NCBI GenBank assembly: GCA_003415625.1
Contig: PYIU01000003.1
Location: 6,882,001 to 6,946,000, forward strand
Source: Aquanectria penicillioides
Lineage: Eukaryota; Ascomycota; Sordariomycetes; Hypocreales; Nectriaceae
Reading direction: 5' to 3'
DNA length: 64,000 bases
In this document: positions 44,679 through 55,502 of the stretch, in pieces
How positions within the stretch are numbered: the first letter of the stretch is position 1
Layout: each line of letters starts with the position of its first letter
Translations under genes and position numbers: made by a program
Notes under the pieces: model-generated
Databases searched by the model: none
What the model was told of the DNA's origin: nothing
What the model saw: only the letters and a program-made list of their open reading frames with translations

Positions 44679-47600
44679 TGAATAGAGGTTTCTGTAGCAT
44701 GGGCGATTCAACGAACGCGTGTGGTGTATGATACTTTTCCTTGACATCTCTCCAATCACCCCCGTTGGAATATTTTCCTAGACGTGTCCGTCATATTACG
44801 GAGTGGCATAGAGCAAAGCAAGAAAATCGGGTGCCTAACTCGAGAGTGACGACAAACCTCCGAGGCCGGCCATCCCAATCGAACATGTGACAAGTCTTTC
44901 AACCCCCTAGGTTAAGATTATGTAGCTGTAACACAGCTAGAGGCAGCCCAGCGAATCAGCAGAGGCGTGAAACTTCAGGGCGGCTGTGTTTGGTAATTGC
45001 CCTTGACACTGCCCGGGCGGGGGCGATAGATCATCCGATATTGTGATCCCCATAAGTCCAGGGATCCCAGCATCTCTCAGACGTTTTCCAACGTCATAGA
45101 ACCAGACCTGACCAAGAGTTCGGGGCGGTGTCCCGGATTTCTAGCACTGCCCTTTTGAGGCACGGATGCCCTATCATTGCTGCACATCTCTCACAGGGCC
45201 GTATCTCTGGAGGCGCCCCCCTCCCTGGGTCTGCATCGTGGGGCACAACACACAAACTCTGGACATATGCACACCCCTCCACAGCTTCCCCAGGTATTCA
45301 TCTGGTGGTGGACGACTGTTCAGACTCGTCTATGGTGATTGGTACGGTTTCTGACAGACCTCGTGGCCTTTTATCCGAAACGCCATGGCGCGCTCGGAGA
45401 CGAGGCGAAGAAGTGAGGCGGGCGGACTCACTAGTTCCATGATCTTGAATCAATCATACCGCACCCTTGCTCTTTGAAATACATCGTTAGTCGCTTAATG
45501 TGGCACTGTCCTCATCCTTGTTCCCTCGTGGTTCGGTAGCACCCGCATGGAAGGGATGTCGCGTGGGAATCCGCAGTGTGCATGCTGCAAGCCCGGGAGG
45601 CTTGACCTCTCGGCAGTGCAAGACAGCCAAGGATGAGAGGTATCTGAGAGGTCTCCGAGAGGCTAAGTCTAGACTGTGACTTGACAGCCCTTGTCTCATT
45701 CAAGTTGTTTCTTTCGCCTCGGGTTGTCAATGTCAACAAATATGTCATATCTCACATTATAAATCACCCGCATGCAAGCACCATCGGCTATTGTCTAAAA
45801 CCAAGAGACGAGCCCCGGACCACTAGAAACAATGCCACATGATTAATATGCATGTGTCCTCAAATCAATCCAGGTCCCGGTTTCGGTTCGATGCTGCGTC
45901 CTTAGATGCCCAAGGTCGAAGTCACTGGATCTTGTCCTACGTTGCACGAGGCGCGGGAGCCCCGGACGATTGAATCAGTTCCACCAACGAAGACACAGAT
46001 ATTATTCTGCAATCCTGATATGGCAGAAGTTTTTTTCTTTCAAGGTGAAAGTTCCCATTTGACAGGCCGCAAGGTTGCTTGTATCTTGAAGGAGCGGTGA
46101 GAATGAGTCCTTGTTGATTGCTGTGCAAGGTAAGCAGCTGAGACACTAGCTGTCAAATTTCAACTACGCCTCTCAACCGCTTGGACTAAGACGCTTCAAG
46201 TCTAGAAAAGTACCGGGGTCGCGTCTAATTCTGGGGTTGGGTTGCAATTCGAATGGCACGGACATGCGATTCCAGATTCTCGGGCATTGGCGTCGAAGCT
46301 GGTCTGTTGATCGGCATGGAGACAAGGATTGATGGGACTGTTGGAGAAATGGTGCCCAAAAGACCGGATTTTTCATTTTTAGAGCCAAATGCCGTCTTTG
46401 CGCCAGAGCCTCGCGGCGCCAAACACTTGTTTTGCACCCAGCGGCAGAGCAACCAAAACGCGTCGGAGCGACAGGTGAATAACTTGTACCTAATGCAGTT
46501 CAGTTAGCATTGTCTCATTATGCGAGCCAGCAATAGGGGGAGATAAAGTCTATAGCCGACGCTTATCAATAGATGTTGAACATCATTGTTTGATGGCGTT
46601 CCAAAGAGGGGGTGGAGGAGAGTCGGCAGCCAGCCGACTAGGCAGGGGGTTTGGTTGGTACTGCAGTTTGACTGCGGATGATGCAACGGCTTTCATCACC
46701 GGCAGAAAAATTTGATCATGGACCAAAAGAGATGTGACACGGGGCCTTCGCCGCCATCGTGGCTTTCATCCGCCTCAGGACAGAAGAGCAGAAGGACACG
46801 AGGACAGAAGGGGGGCACAATGTCTGTCTTGTGGCTGTCCTGCAACACGTTGTGCCCTTGGAGACGCCGCAAAATGGGCTTGTTTGCTTTGTGCAATACT
46901 GCTCTCGGCCTTGCCGTGTAGCCACTTCTTGACGTCCCAGGTCCGGCAATCTACTCCTCGGTCCCTGGGTAGCATACTACAAGCCTCTCTGCAAGCTCCC
47001 GTACCGCTGATGTCGCCTGGGATTCTTTCCTGGGCTGAAGGGTTGCTCTTCAGGCGACCTTCATGCCCGATTACTCTTCCTGCCTCCCGTAATTTGCGTG
47101 CCGACTTACCCTCGAATGAGAACTGTGAAGGCCAGCCGCAGGAAGTGGGCTTCGCTCAAGGCTTTAAGGGGCTTTTGTCCAACCCCAGCATGTACATGTC
47201 ATGATGCCGAAGCCTCGAGCCGGGCAGTGTCGTCAAGATGCTGCAAAATATGATCCGGACAAGGTAGAAGCGGGCGAAGATCAAGCCCCCGCAGTCTAGT
47301 GCCGTGTTGTACGCACGAAGGCCCTCCTGTGAGCCATGCTTAGCCTCGGTCCTCTCGGTCACAAGCCCCCGCGATCTGCGGGCTTCGGTGCATGGTGATA
47401 TGAGTGAGCTGCGTCTCTGCCTGGGACACGACAGACTGGTAAAAAGAAAGTCTCTATCTCTGGCTGACCGGCAGGCACTTCCTTGAATGTCTGAGCCACT
47501 CGGGGAAGAGCCTCGGAGCAGCCTATCGTGAAGGCCTGGGCATTCATGCATCAGCCTGCCTGGCTTCTCGTGGTATCTGGCACCGATACCAGAGACTGAT

Positions 47601-48124
47601 GAGAGTGCGCTCAGCCCAAATCAGTCGCCTTCGAGCGCGGGTCTGTCACATAACACGAGGCTGACGCTACGCCTGGGGAAGAAGGGAGCGGTCTAGAAGC
47701 CCAAGACCATGCTCGGGAGATGCTTGGACTCGTCAAAGCCCAGGCAAAGCCACTCTTGTTGGCATTGTCGCAGGACTTTTAGTAGCATGGGCTTTGCTCT
47801 TGGTACAGATCTAAGCCCCTTGGTAGGTTGACCTTCTGGTAACAGAGATCTTCTCGTGCACAGCGAAGCGGGCACCCCATCCCAAGTGACCGGTCCCTGA
47901 TACGTCACAACCTAGGGTGGACGATCCCCAACTTCACCCATGTAGAAAGGACGGCCAAAAAAAAAAAAAAGTTGTTGGGTGCCAAGTCTGTAAGCACTGT
48001 CGACCCCTGGTGGTGTTGACGAAGCAGCAAAAGTTCGGTGGCACCCAAGCAGCTTCATCAAACTGATGGGCCACATCTCTCCGTCCCTTACCGCTTTATT
48101 TGAGCCGCGTGGTAGCAGAGCTAA
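44679..48124. other. Gene-poor stretch, 3.4 kb
   Basis: No recognisable gene, RNA or transposon. Open frames up to 156 aa (46734-47204 +) overlap others on the opposite strand and lack domains. A short poly-A run sits at about 47957-47970. Further relics too degraded to recognise may be present, since this follows two pseudogenes. Confidence 0.5.
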
Positions 48125-48130
48125 TATAAG
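48125..48130 (+). promoter_or_regulatory. TATA-like box upstream of the small orphan gene
   Basis: TATAAG about 140 bp before the ATG at 48266, with C/T-rich sequence between. Motif and spacing are compatible with a core promoter. Confidence 0.4.
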
Positions 48131-48265
48131 AAGAGGGCCTGCATCGTCAGTGTTACCGGCTCACGCTCACGCTCGCGTCACCACTCTCTGATTCGAACTT
48201 GAGCAACCACATCCGTAGCACAGAATCATTTGCCATACGGGACCTCCCACAGCGCCGCGAGGCAC

Positions 48266-48687
48266 ATGTTTCCCTCAATGTCATCCGCCTCGCACTCAGC
48301 TCATCAGGGCAGCCAGCCTTCGAGGTAAGTTATGTTTCACATGTTGCCCCTCTCGCCGTCATGCCGGCATCGGTCAAACACGCCACCACCTAACTTTGTA
48401 AGACATTCCAGCGTCTTGGAACCTAGGAAGACGAAAAAGCGGGCTGGCAGTCGTCGCGACTCAAAGCGCAGCAAGCCTTTATCTCAGCCCGTTCAGGCCA
48501 ACGTCTGGGAGTGGTTGACTCACCCCGACAGGCCGTGGGAGCCGTTCACCCCAGTCCACCCGACCCCAAACAATCCGCAACCCCAACCTTCTGGTGGGAC
48601 GAAGGGTAGGAAACCGAACAACGGCTAGAACGGTTCCGTGACGAGATTTATCGGGCCCTTCGCGGCTCCGAAGAGGAGGCTCGTTAA
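48266..48687 (+). CDS. Small hypothetical protein, spliced, with apparent frameshift near the 3' end
   Basis: Exon 1 is 48266-48324 and exon 2 starts at 48412. The intron has a GTAAGT donor, CTAAC branch and ATTCCAG acceptor. As read, the frame ends at 48628 (91 aa). The product is polar: MFPSMSSASHSAHQGSQPSS, then a basic block (RKTKKRAGSRRDSKRSK), then a Trp/Pro segment (NVWEWLTHPDRPWEPFTP). Adding one C to the CCCC run at about 48554-48557 moves to a frame reading KQSATPTFWWDEG. A TAG follows at 48607-48609, and then ETEQRLERFRDEIYRALRGS to TAA 48685-48687. This downstream frame looks more coding-like than the Pro/Asn-rich tail. So the gene may be longer and either miscalled or decaying. 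I recognise no family. Confidence 0.55.
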
Positions 48688-49074
48688 CCAAGATGGGAAA
48701 TGCCTACATGGATCTGATCCTGTTTGGGGCTGGATGGTGGGTAGCAGTGCTTGCCCGTGTGCCTTGAGATGCGGCTGACCATGGATTCATCCAGCCTCGG
48801 AATCCTACCATTCAGCTTCTCCATGTTTGTCTCGCCGATGAAGCACGCCCGAGTACGCTCACGAACTCCCAAGTGGCATTGGGAGTGTTTCCCTCGATCC
48901 TTCAAATTCGCAACCTCCTCGGCCGACATTGACAATCGGGTCCGGGGCTCTCGCACCGGTCGGATCCCCACTATATTATCACGCCATCGACGGCCACCTT
49001 CAGCGGTCGTTTGTTGGGCGGCCATCCAGCTGCGTGCTGTGCATGGGCCTTGGAGAGACACAGGCACAGGCGCC

Positions 49075-49101
49075 TACGTACGTACGTACATACATACATA
49101 C
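49075..49101. repeat. Tetranucleotide microsatellite (TACG)3(TACA)3TAC
   Basis: Direct reading shows three TACG units followed by three TACA units. It lies in non-coding sequence and is potentially length-polymorphic. Confidence 0.95.
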
Positions 49102-49767
49102 TGCAATGATGCAAGTGCTCGCTCCCTCGTTGGCATGGGTGGACTAAAGCAGGGGAGATGCTGTGATGAACCGCAGAAAAATGCAATCGCAATGCAAGAA
49201 AGGCGGGAAGCCAGGCCAGGCGAGGAATATGTTACTCGCAGCCGCTGTACGCGCAAAATTGCAACCCGACGGTAGCAGGCTGCGAATCCAGGTGGCAGGT
49301 CAAAGAAACGCAGCGGATTCGTGGCGTTCTCGGTGGGTGACGAGAACGCCATGGCTTAATAAAGGGACATGGGGCATGCTGTGCTCAAGGCGCATGGGAG
49401 TGGAACGGCAAGGAAGGCCAATGTGGCCAAGGCAGGGAGAAATTGGAGAATTGTAAGCTTGGCCGGTGAACAGAAGAGGGCAATTCGGCGACAATCGGGG
49501 GGACGGTTGAGTTGGGCAGTTAGAAATCGAATCGAGTCGATATTGTTAACTCAACCGCAGCGTTGCAGGTTTGACGGCTCCGTCTCGGCCGTTCAATACC
49601 CGTCGCACACACACACTTGGGCTCGCACATCCGCTATCCCGACCACCCGCCCGCCAGTGCATGCATACATGAACCGAAAGCGGATGCGCGCCATTCCTCA
49701 TTGCGCAGAGGGACACTCCCGGGACTGCTAATCCCTGAGAAGGCGTACGGCTTCTGTTGTCTCTCCC

Positions 49768-49813
49768 GCTGTCCGCTGTCCGCTGTCCGCTGTCCGCTGT
49801 CCGCTGTCCGCTG
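49768..49813. repeat. Heptamer tandem repeat, GCTGTCC x6
   Basis: Six perfect GCTGTCC units plus a partial GCTG. A 7-bp unit in non-coding sequence. No function inferred. Confidence 0.95.
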
Positions 49814-51184
49814 GAGGCACGAACCAGCGGCTCTCACCAACTAGCCCAACGCACCGCGCCGCACATCACAGCACAGTGCGTGCGACTATACTGACCGAGT
49901 AGGGGTTGGCGCCGTCCAGCGAGCCAGCCCACCACTTAAAAGCGCCCCTCACGGCGCCTGCTCTCATAAACCCACACCCCATTGCCAGGGTCGACGATGC
50001 ACCTCGAGCAGCCCCAGGTTTGGTTGTCCTGTAGCTCAGGAGATCAAAAACCAGGCAAGGCTCGCTCTGCTTCCAGCTGAAGTTGGACTCTGGTCGCTTG
50101 TAGACTCTTTCGACCTCGACGCTGATACGGCCCCTTGCTCTTTCCCTTCCCCGCTCCCTCCCCTCTCTCGTCGTGCAATGGGTGATGTGATGTGATGGGA
50201 GGAGCTTAGTAACAATGGAGGGTCAGGTCTTGCCGAGACAGTCCTCCTCACCTCCCCTTCACACAATAAACAGCGTTTGTTTCCTGCATTTCTCCGCTCC
50301 TCCCTCCCTCTTGCTGTGATCCTTCCCAACAATCTCTAAACTTGACGCTGTCCCTTGAGTTGCGGGCAGAGAATGGCTTTGTTCGACTCCAGTGCCGTCC
50401 GCCGGGGACGGACACACGTCTTCTTTGCCTGTCAGACGTGAAAAGACGCCTTTTTGCGAACCCATACGTTCGCCCCTTTCCGCATGGAAGACCTTGTTTC
50501 ATACGTCATGCTGGCAACCCAAACTCTGCGTCCCGCACGCTCAACACATGTCCGCCTCACTCTTCAACACCGCCCTCCTGAGACCAGAGCGAGCCGGAAA
50601 CCGAGGGCATCGATGCTTTAGTGCTGCCGGGACGATGCTCTCTGTCTTCGCCTATGTCCCATACACCGCCACCACCCCCCTCGAGACGAGGACCGAGTCA
50701 AACAAGCAATAAACACCCTATGCCTGGGGGGCTATGAGGGAGGCGTTGGGGAGGGCGTTCTGCAAGGCCGAGGGCCCTAAGTGAGGCAACGAGGCTTGAC
50801 AAAGCCATCACTGGCCTGTTGACTGCTATAGCGCCGGACCCCGGTCCGTATTCTCTCATTCGCAAAGGAGTTTCAACGCGGTCTAAACAAGGAGCCCATA
50901 GCACATCTCCTTTTTGCATCCAGTTCTACCACTCGATGGCGACACAGAAACCTGGCGGAGTCCTCTTGTTGATTCCGCCTCGGGCGGTGCAGTCAACCTT
51001 CTTCGTGAGTGTTGTATAAAGGGATCCAAGCCCGACGTTCTTGCCCGTGCTCGAAGATTGTTTCAACATTCTTGCGCCCTTCAGCACGAGATCGTCGATA
51101 AAGCCCCATCTGCTCCCCGTCCTTTTTGCCTCTTGACAACCAAACCCCAACCACCTTTTAGTCAAGAATTTTTCTTCAAGCACC

Positions 51185-51880
51185 ATGTCGAGGTCGAGTA
51201 GCCCCGCAGGATCGTATCCGTCCACTCAGGGGAATATGTATTCTCAAGGTTATTCCCAAAGTTATCAACATCCAAGCACCGGACAGCAATCCTACTACGG
51301 TCAACCTGTACAGGACCTTTCAGGGGCTTACGGCCAACCAACATACGGGCAGCCATCATATGGACAACCAACATACGGACAACCATTGTACGGACAGCCA
51401 TCGTACGGACAGCCATCGTACGGACAGTCAACAAATAGCAGCCAGCCCTCATATGACCCTCGTCAAGGCCAATCTCATAACCAATCTGACACCCGGCAAC
51501 ACAATAGCAACGCCAGCCAAGGATCCCATGGTCATGTGCAAAGGGTATCTCATCAAATGGGTTCCAATGGCTATTACGATGCCACAGATCGCGAGGTCGA
51601 AGCCGGGAGGTTGGTTGTATGTGAACGCCGTCATGAGCCATCAAGCTAACTTGGGTGCAGCTTTACAGGCAACGGCCAACCGAGCGAGGTCAGCTACAGC
51701 CCGAGAACAGGATCATACGACACACATCGAGTGAACACGTATTTAGATGAGAATCAAAGTCAGTTGGGCGGGTCGCGACACCCCTCCAATAGCTCGTCTC
51801 GCCATCATAAGAAGGCGGGCAGACGCCGGGCCCAGGACGCCTTCGACAACTTCAATCGTCATTTTGAACCCAGACGCTAA
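51185..51880 (+). CDS. Orphan low-complexity protein with YGQP pentapeptide repeats and basic C-terminus
   Basis: Two exons, 51185-51609 and 51661-51880, give 214 aa. The intron has a GTTGGT donor, a GCTAAC branch and a GGTGCAG acceptor, phase 2. Residues 1-45 are Ser/Tyr/Gln-rich (YSQGYSQSYQHPSTGQQ). Residues 48-82 are seven consecutive xYGQP units (x = A,T,S,T,L,S,S). Then come Gln/Ser/His-rich sequence and a basic tail (SSRHHKKAGRRRAQDAFDNF). The make-up resembles prion-like, phase-separating Tyr/Gln-rich domains such as those of RNA-binding proteins, but no RNA-binding domain is present. No signal peptide or membrane span. No family recognised. A 70-aa-plus open second exon joined in frame supports a real gene. 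Confidence 0.75.
51326..51430 (+). repeat. 15-bp coding tandem repeat encoding xYGQP
   Basis: Seven adjacent 15-bp units of the type NCN-TAC-GGN-CAR-YCA. Units differ mainly at the first codon and at synonymous third positions, so the protein repeat is older than the latest DNA duplication. It lies wholly within the orphan gene. Confidence 0.9.
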
Positions 51881-54378
51881 AGGGACCTCTGCAATGGAAA
51901 GTCTGAAGCGTTCGGCTTCCAAGAGCTCCCACAACCTGGTTCTCTGGATATCATCAGAGACGTAGTTTATCGATGCTGAGGCATCTAGCCTCTGACGCGT
52001 CGTGTTGTGCATAACCTCAGCTATTAACCTTTCTTTTGGGCTCGTCAAGGTGTTGAAGGAAATACCCCCCCGATTCTGTTTGCAGAATGTTTGCAAAAGC
52101 GTTCTTATCATGCTTTCAAGTTATATTCCCCTTGTTTCCTTGTACTTTTCCTTGGATCTATCTCTTGTTTCTTATAGTCTTTAACGCATGTCATGGTGGA
52201 CCGGTAAAATGGCTTAGTTGTCCCAACATTTTCCTTGTAGATAACGATATCCCTCGAGTTAGGCGCGTTTATTGCATTTGATTTCCTTGTCGTCCAAAAG
52301 GACATATCTTCATCAATAGATCATTGGCTTTCAATTTTTCCACGCATCCCATTGAAAGTGCTATGATTGATACAGTGCGTACTTGGAGGTTGAGTGTCCC
52401 ATGCAGCGGCAGTAGTGGCGGCTCCATTTAGAAAGTGGCAGGGGGGGGGGGGGGGCAAAAAGACCAACCATAACCAAGCAAGCCAACGATATCGCGCATG
52501 TCACCCCCTTGTCATCCGCCGACATAGCGGCTAGGGGGGCCGCAATCACCCCAGCGGTGCTGTTGGAGAGGTACTATGGTATTCCCATTTCAGCGGACTT
52601 GCTTCATTCAGAGAGCGCTTTTTCTTTTTGGACTCAATCATCTGCCGAATGCTGGCCCAGGTCGCCTCCTACACCGCCTGTCGCGGCGCTCAATTTGGTA
52701 GCACTGGTGGCTGGCCGGTCCTGCAATCCGACTCAAAGGGATAGTCCTTGCAGACACGCCGTCGTGAGCGAGTGGCCTACTCAACTCAAAGACGCTGCGA
52801 GGGGCCTGCTGGGCGGCCCGGGGTGCAGTACCCCTCAGTATCGTCCCTTGATCCAGTGAAATGGCTCTCCCTGCCTGCGATTCTGTCCCTGGGGAAGCAT
52901 TGCGTAACACGCCCACGGCACCTGCTGTGGGCGGAGGTTGCTTGGTTTGCTGAGTTGAGAGGTCCGCGGGCATGTCGTCCAAAGGCAGCAAATGGTAGGC
53001 GTGGGAACCCGACGTTGCCGGCCTCGTCTCTCCCTGCGAGCTGACCGTCGTAACTCAGCAGGAGCTGCTGATGCAGTAGCAGTAGTACCAGGCCCCCATA
53101 TTCGGCCCATGCCCATGGGTACCTACTGTAGGTAGGGGAGGGGCGGTCACACACAGTTCTGAGGGATCTCCATGTCGATTGCGGGCGGCAATGCGCTCTG
53201 CATCACAGCATATTGTCCCTTGGCTGCGTCGTTTCGACAGACGTGGCTGAGACTCGGCCGTCCCCCCGAGTGCGAAAGGGCTGTGGGTTAAGAGTGGCCG
53301 GCAGTCGCCAGCTGCTCATCTCGAGCTTTTCACCTTCCCTTCTGCCCCCTCAGCCATTCTCCGTCCCCATTGCAAAGGCATCCAGAGGCAGTCGGTCGCC
53401 GTGCTGGCTCAGCGGTCTTCAGGGCCTTCGCAGGTGTCCTGCGCCTTATTCTTTGCCTCTAATTGGCGCCCTCGTTTGCTGTCCCTTATGTCGTCTTCGC
53501 TGGCGGCTCTCGTTTCCCTCGCCGCCTACCGTTGATCTTGTCACGATGCAGCCCATGCCACATCGTCCGAGCCTGGGAAGAACCCGAATCGATTGTTGTT
53601 GCAGGAATGGACATCCTTTTCAGTTGGGCTCTCCCCCTTAGGGGGTTTGCCCGGCGCATTGCTTCGTCGTGAGCAGTCCAGTTGCGAGTCTCGATGCCGG
53701 CTCGCTACTGGTCCATTCCCCTGGACTTTGCACGAAAGCGAACGAGGCGGACCATTAATCATTGCCTTAACAAAGCACCAAGTATCCGAACGCGCTCCCC
53801 TGACTTCAACGAAACCCCGACACGTTCAAAAGATCACGGCGACCAGCAGTATCAACGTACTGACATAGCGCTGGACTTGCCTGCAACCTTGCATGAGTCG
53901 ACGACGGCCACAAATCACCGAAGCCGCTCCGCCGCCTTGGCCCGCCGACGTGGCCCGCTTGTGAGTGCCCTGCTGCCTGCCGCCTAGGCTACTCCCGTCC
54001 CTCTTCAACCTCCCAGACGTTGATTACAACCATCGACTCGATCCGGAAGTTGGCGGCATCAAACCCATTGTCTTATTTTCAGGTGTCGACCTCTGTAACC
54101 TTGACCCAAGTTGAGTCTATGAGCAAAAGTCCCAAGGCTTGGTCCACGACCCCTTTTCATCCTCCGGCCTGGGTTGCGAGCATCGAAGGGCCTGTTCTCT
54201 TGAACAAGATCGTGACTCATCAGACATTCTATACTTCGTGCTTCCGACTTTCAGCCTTTGGATCAGCTTGGCGATCAAGTGTTGCGATTAATCCCAGCAA
54301 CTCTAGGACAACCCGTCACCTAACCTAGTTCATCAAGTAAGGGTAGACGTTTGGATCACCGTCAAGGCCAACCCCAGG
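51881..54378. other. Intergenic region with a 15-base poly-G run
   Basis: About 2.5 kb between orphan genes. A G15 run occupies 52441-52455. The half upstream of 54379 is C/T-rich, as in leaders. Frames at 52638-53154 and 53213-53641 lack domains and introns. No gene called. Confidence 0.5.
52441..52455. repeat. Poly-G homopolymer, 15 bases
   Basis: An uninterrupted G15 on the plus strand in non-coding DNA. Its exact length is prone to sequencing error. Confidence 0.9.
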
Positions 54379-55502
54379 ATGCCGGATTATCGGAGAAACG
54401 AGTGGCAGGGGTTCTCTCAACCCAGCTTTGAAGACGGTAACGAGGGGTATTGTTACGATGATCAAGGCCAACCAGTACCAATCTGGAATGATGCCAGCCC
54501 CTCCCAGGGTGCCGACAACACCATGCCACACCAATCGTACATGGCCTCTTATCACAACGCTTGGCCTGATGATGCCCAGTTCAGTGATGCCGGAGTGAGC
54601 AATGATGCCGGACCAAGTGCTCAATACAGAGCCCATGTGGATGATGGATACCAACAGGGGCACCCTCCAGTACAGGTACGCCTCTGGGGCAAGCTGCTGT
54701 TGGAAACCTTGTCGTCTCTAATGCAATGTGATAGGATCAAAGCACTGACTTCGGTGCTTACACTGCTACCGTGCAGAACGGGTTGTCATCTCGCACTGGC
54801 GCCGTCAGCTACGACGTGCCACAGCCAACGAACTCGTCTTCAATGGAGGCCAACTTTGGCAGCTGGGGGAATCGGCGCAGTCAGGATAAGTAAGTTCCAG
54901 TCGATCTTGGGATAAGGCAAAGGCTTATCGACACCAGAATCATGGTCCCGGTATACCAATATCCAGACGGGGATATTGGTCCTGGCATACGCCCTGGGCA
55001 GCCCCTAGGCAGGGACGATGGACAGGTCGACGATCGCCACTGGTTCATGGGTAATTACATGACAAATCAATCAACTTCAGATGAGGCGGCAAGGAGTTTG
55101 CAGCTTGTTGAGCAACATTTCTCTCTTGGGACTCTCCAGGGCCAACAAGGGTACTATTCGACGGAACTAGAGATCTCCGACGATCAAGCTGAAGAGGAGA
55201 GGCGTGACAACAATCAGCCGAGGACTCATCATCGAAGTTCCCGTGACAGCAGAAAGACCAAGCACCGACACAAATCAGGGTCTGGGTCTGGGTCTAAGAC
55301 GAAAGGCTCAAGATCCAAAAGATAAGGAGAGGTGCAAGCATATCAACAACCTAGAGAAGGATGGTACGTCATTGTGATGAAGTGTCGTCGAGTGAAGCTA
55401 ACATTTCACTCCATAGAAATGGGCGAAGGCTTTCCTCTGTCGGCTTCCCATCGGCCAGGGCCATCCATGCTTCGCCTGGGAGGTATCTGGTCCAAGAAAT
55501 AG
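54379..55502 (+). CDS. Orphan disordered protein with charged C-terminus, apparent frameshift before last exon
   Basis: Exons 54379-54675, 54777-54889 and 54938 onward (GTACGC and GTAAGT donors). As read, the frame stops at 55325 (265 aa, ending KTKGSRSKR). A further consensus intron (55364-55416, GTACGT...GCTAAC...CCATAG) lies just downstream. Removing one A from AAAA at 55314-55317 lets the frame run through as SRSKDKERCKHINNLEKDEM and on to LRLGGIWSKK with stop 55500-55502, giving 306 aa. The unused intron and good coding character argue for that version. The protein is acidic/polar at first, with Tyr/Gln/Asp-rich sequence, then STDEAAR-like helix (SDEAARSLQLVEQHFSLGTL), an acidic patch (ISDDQAEEERRD) and a Lys/Arg/Ser block. 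No family recognised; possibly nuclear given the basic block. RTG.SYD is a short similarity to the gene at 51185. Confidence 0.7.

Larger units (their letters stand above)
48688..51184. other. Intergenic region with simple repeats, 2.5 kb
   Basis: Between two orphan genes. Holds a (TACG)3(TACA)3 microsatellite and a GCTGTCC heptamer array, listed separately. The last ~1 kb is C/T-rich on the plus strand and probably promoter and leader of the gene at 51185. Frames of up to 174 aa (48751-49275 +) overlap others and show no domain. Confidence 0.5.

Noticed and set aside
44679..48124. Search for transposon remnants or further pseudogenes
   Set aside because: No transposase or reverse-transcriptase motifs, terminal repeats or target-site duplications could be identified by eye.
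49768..49813. CRISPR-like or telomere-like repeat
   Set aside because: Units are directly adjacent with no spacers and do not match the fungal telomere repeat TTAGGG. It is a simple heptamer microsatellite.
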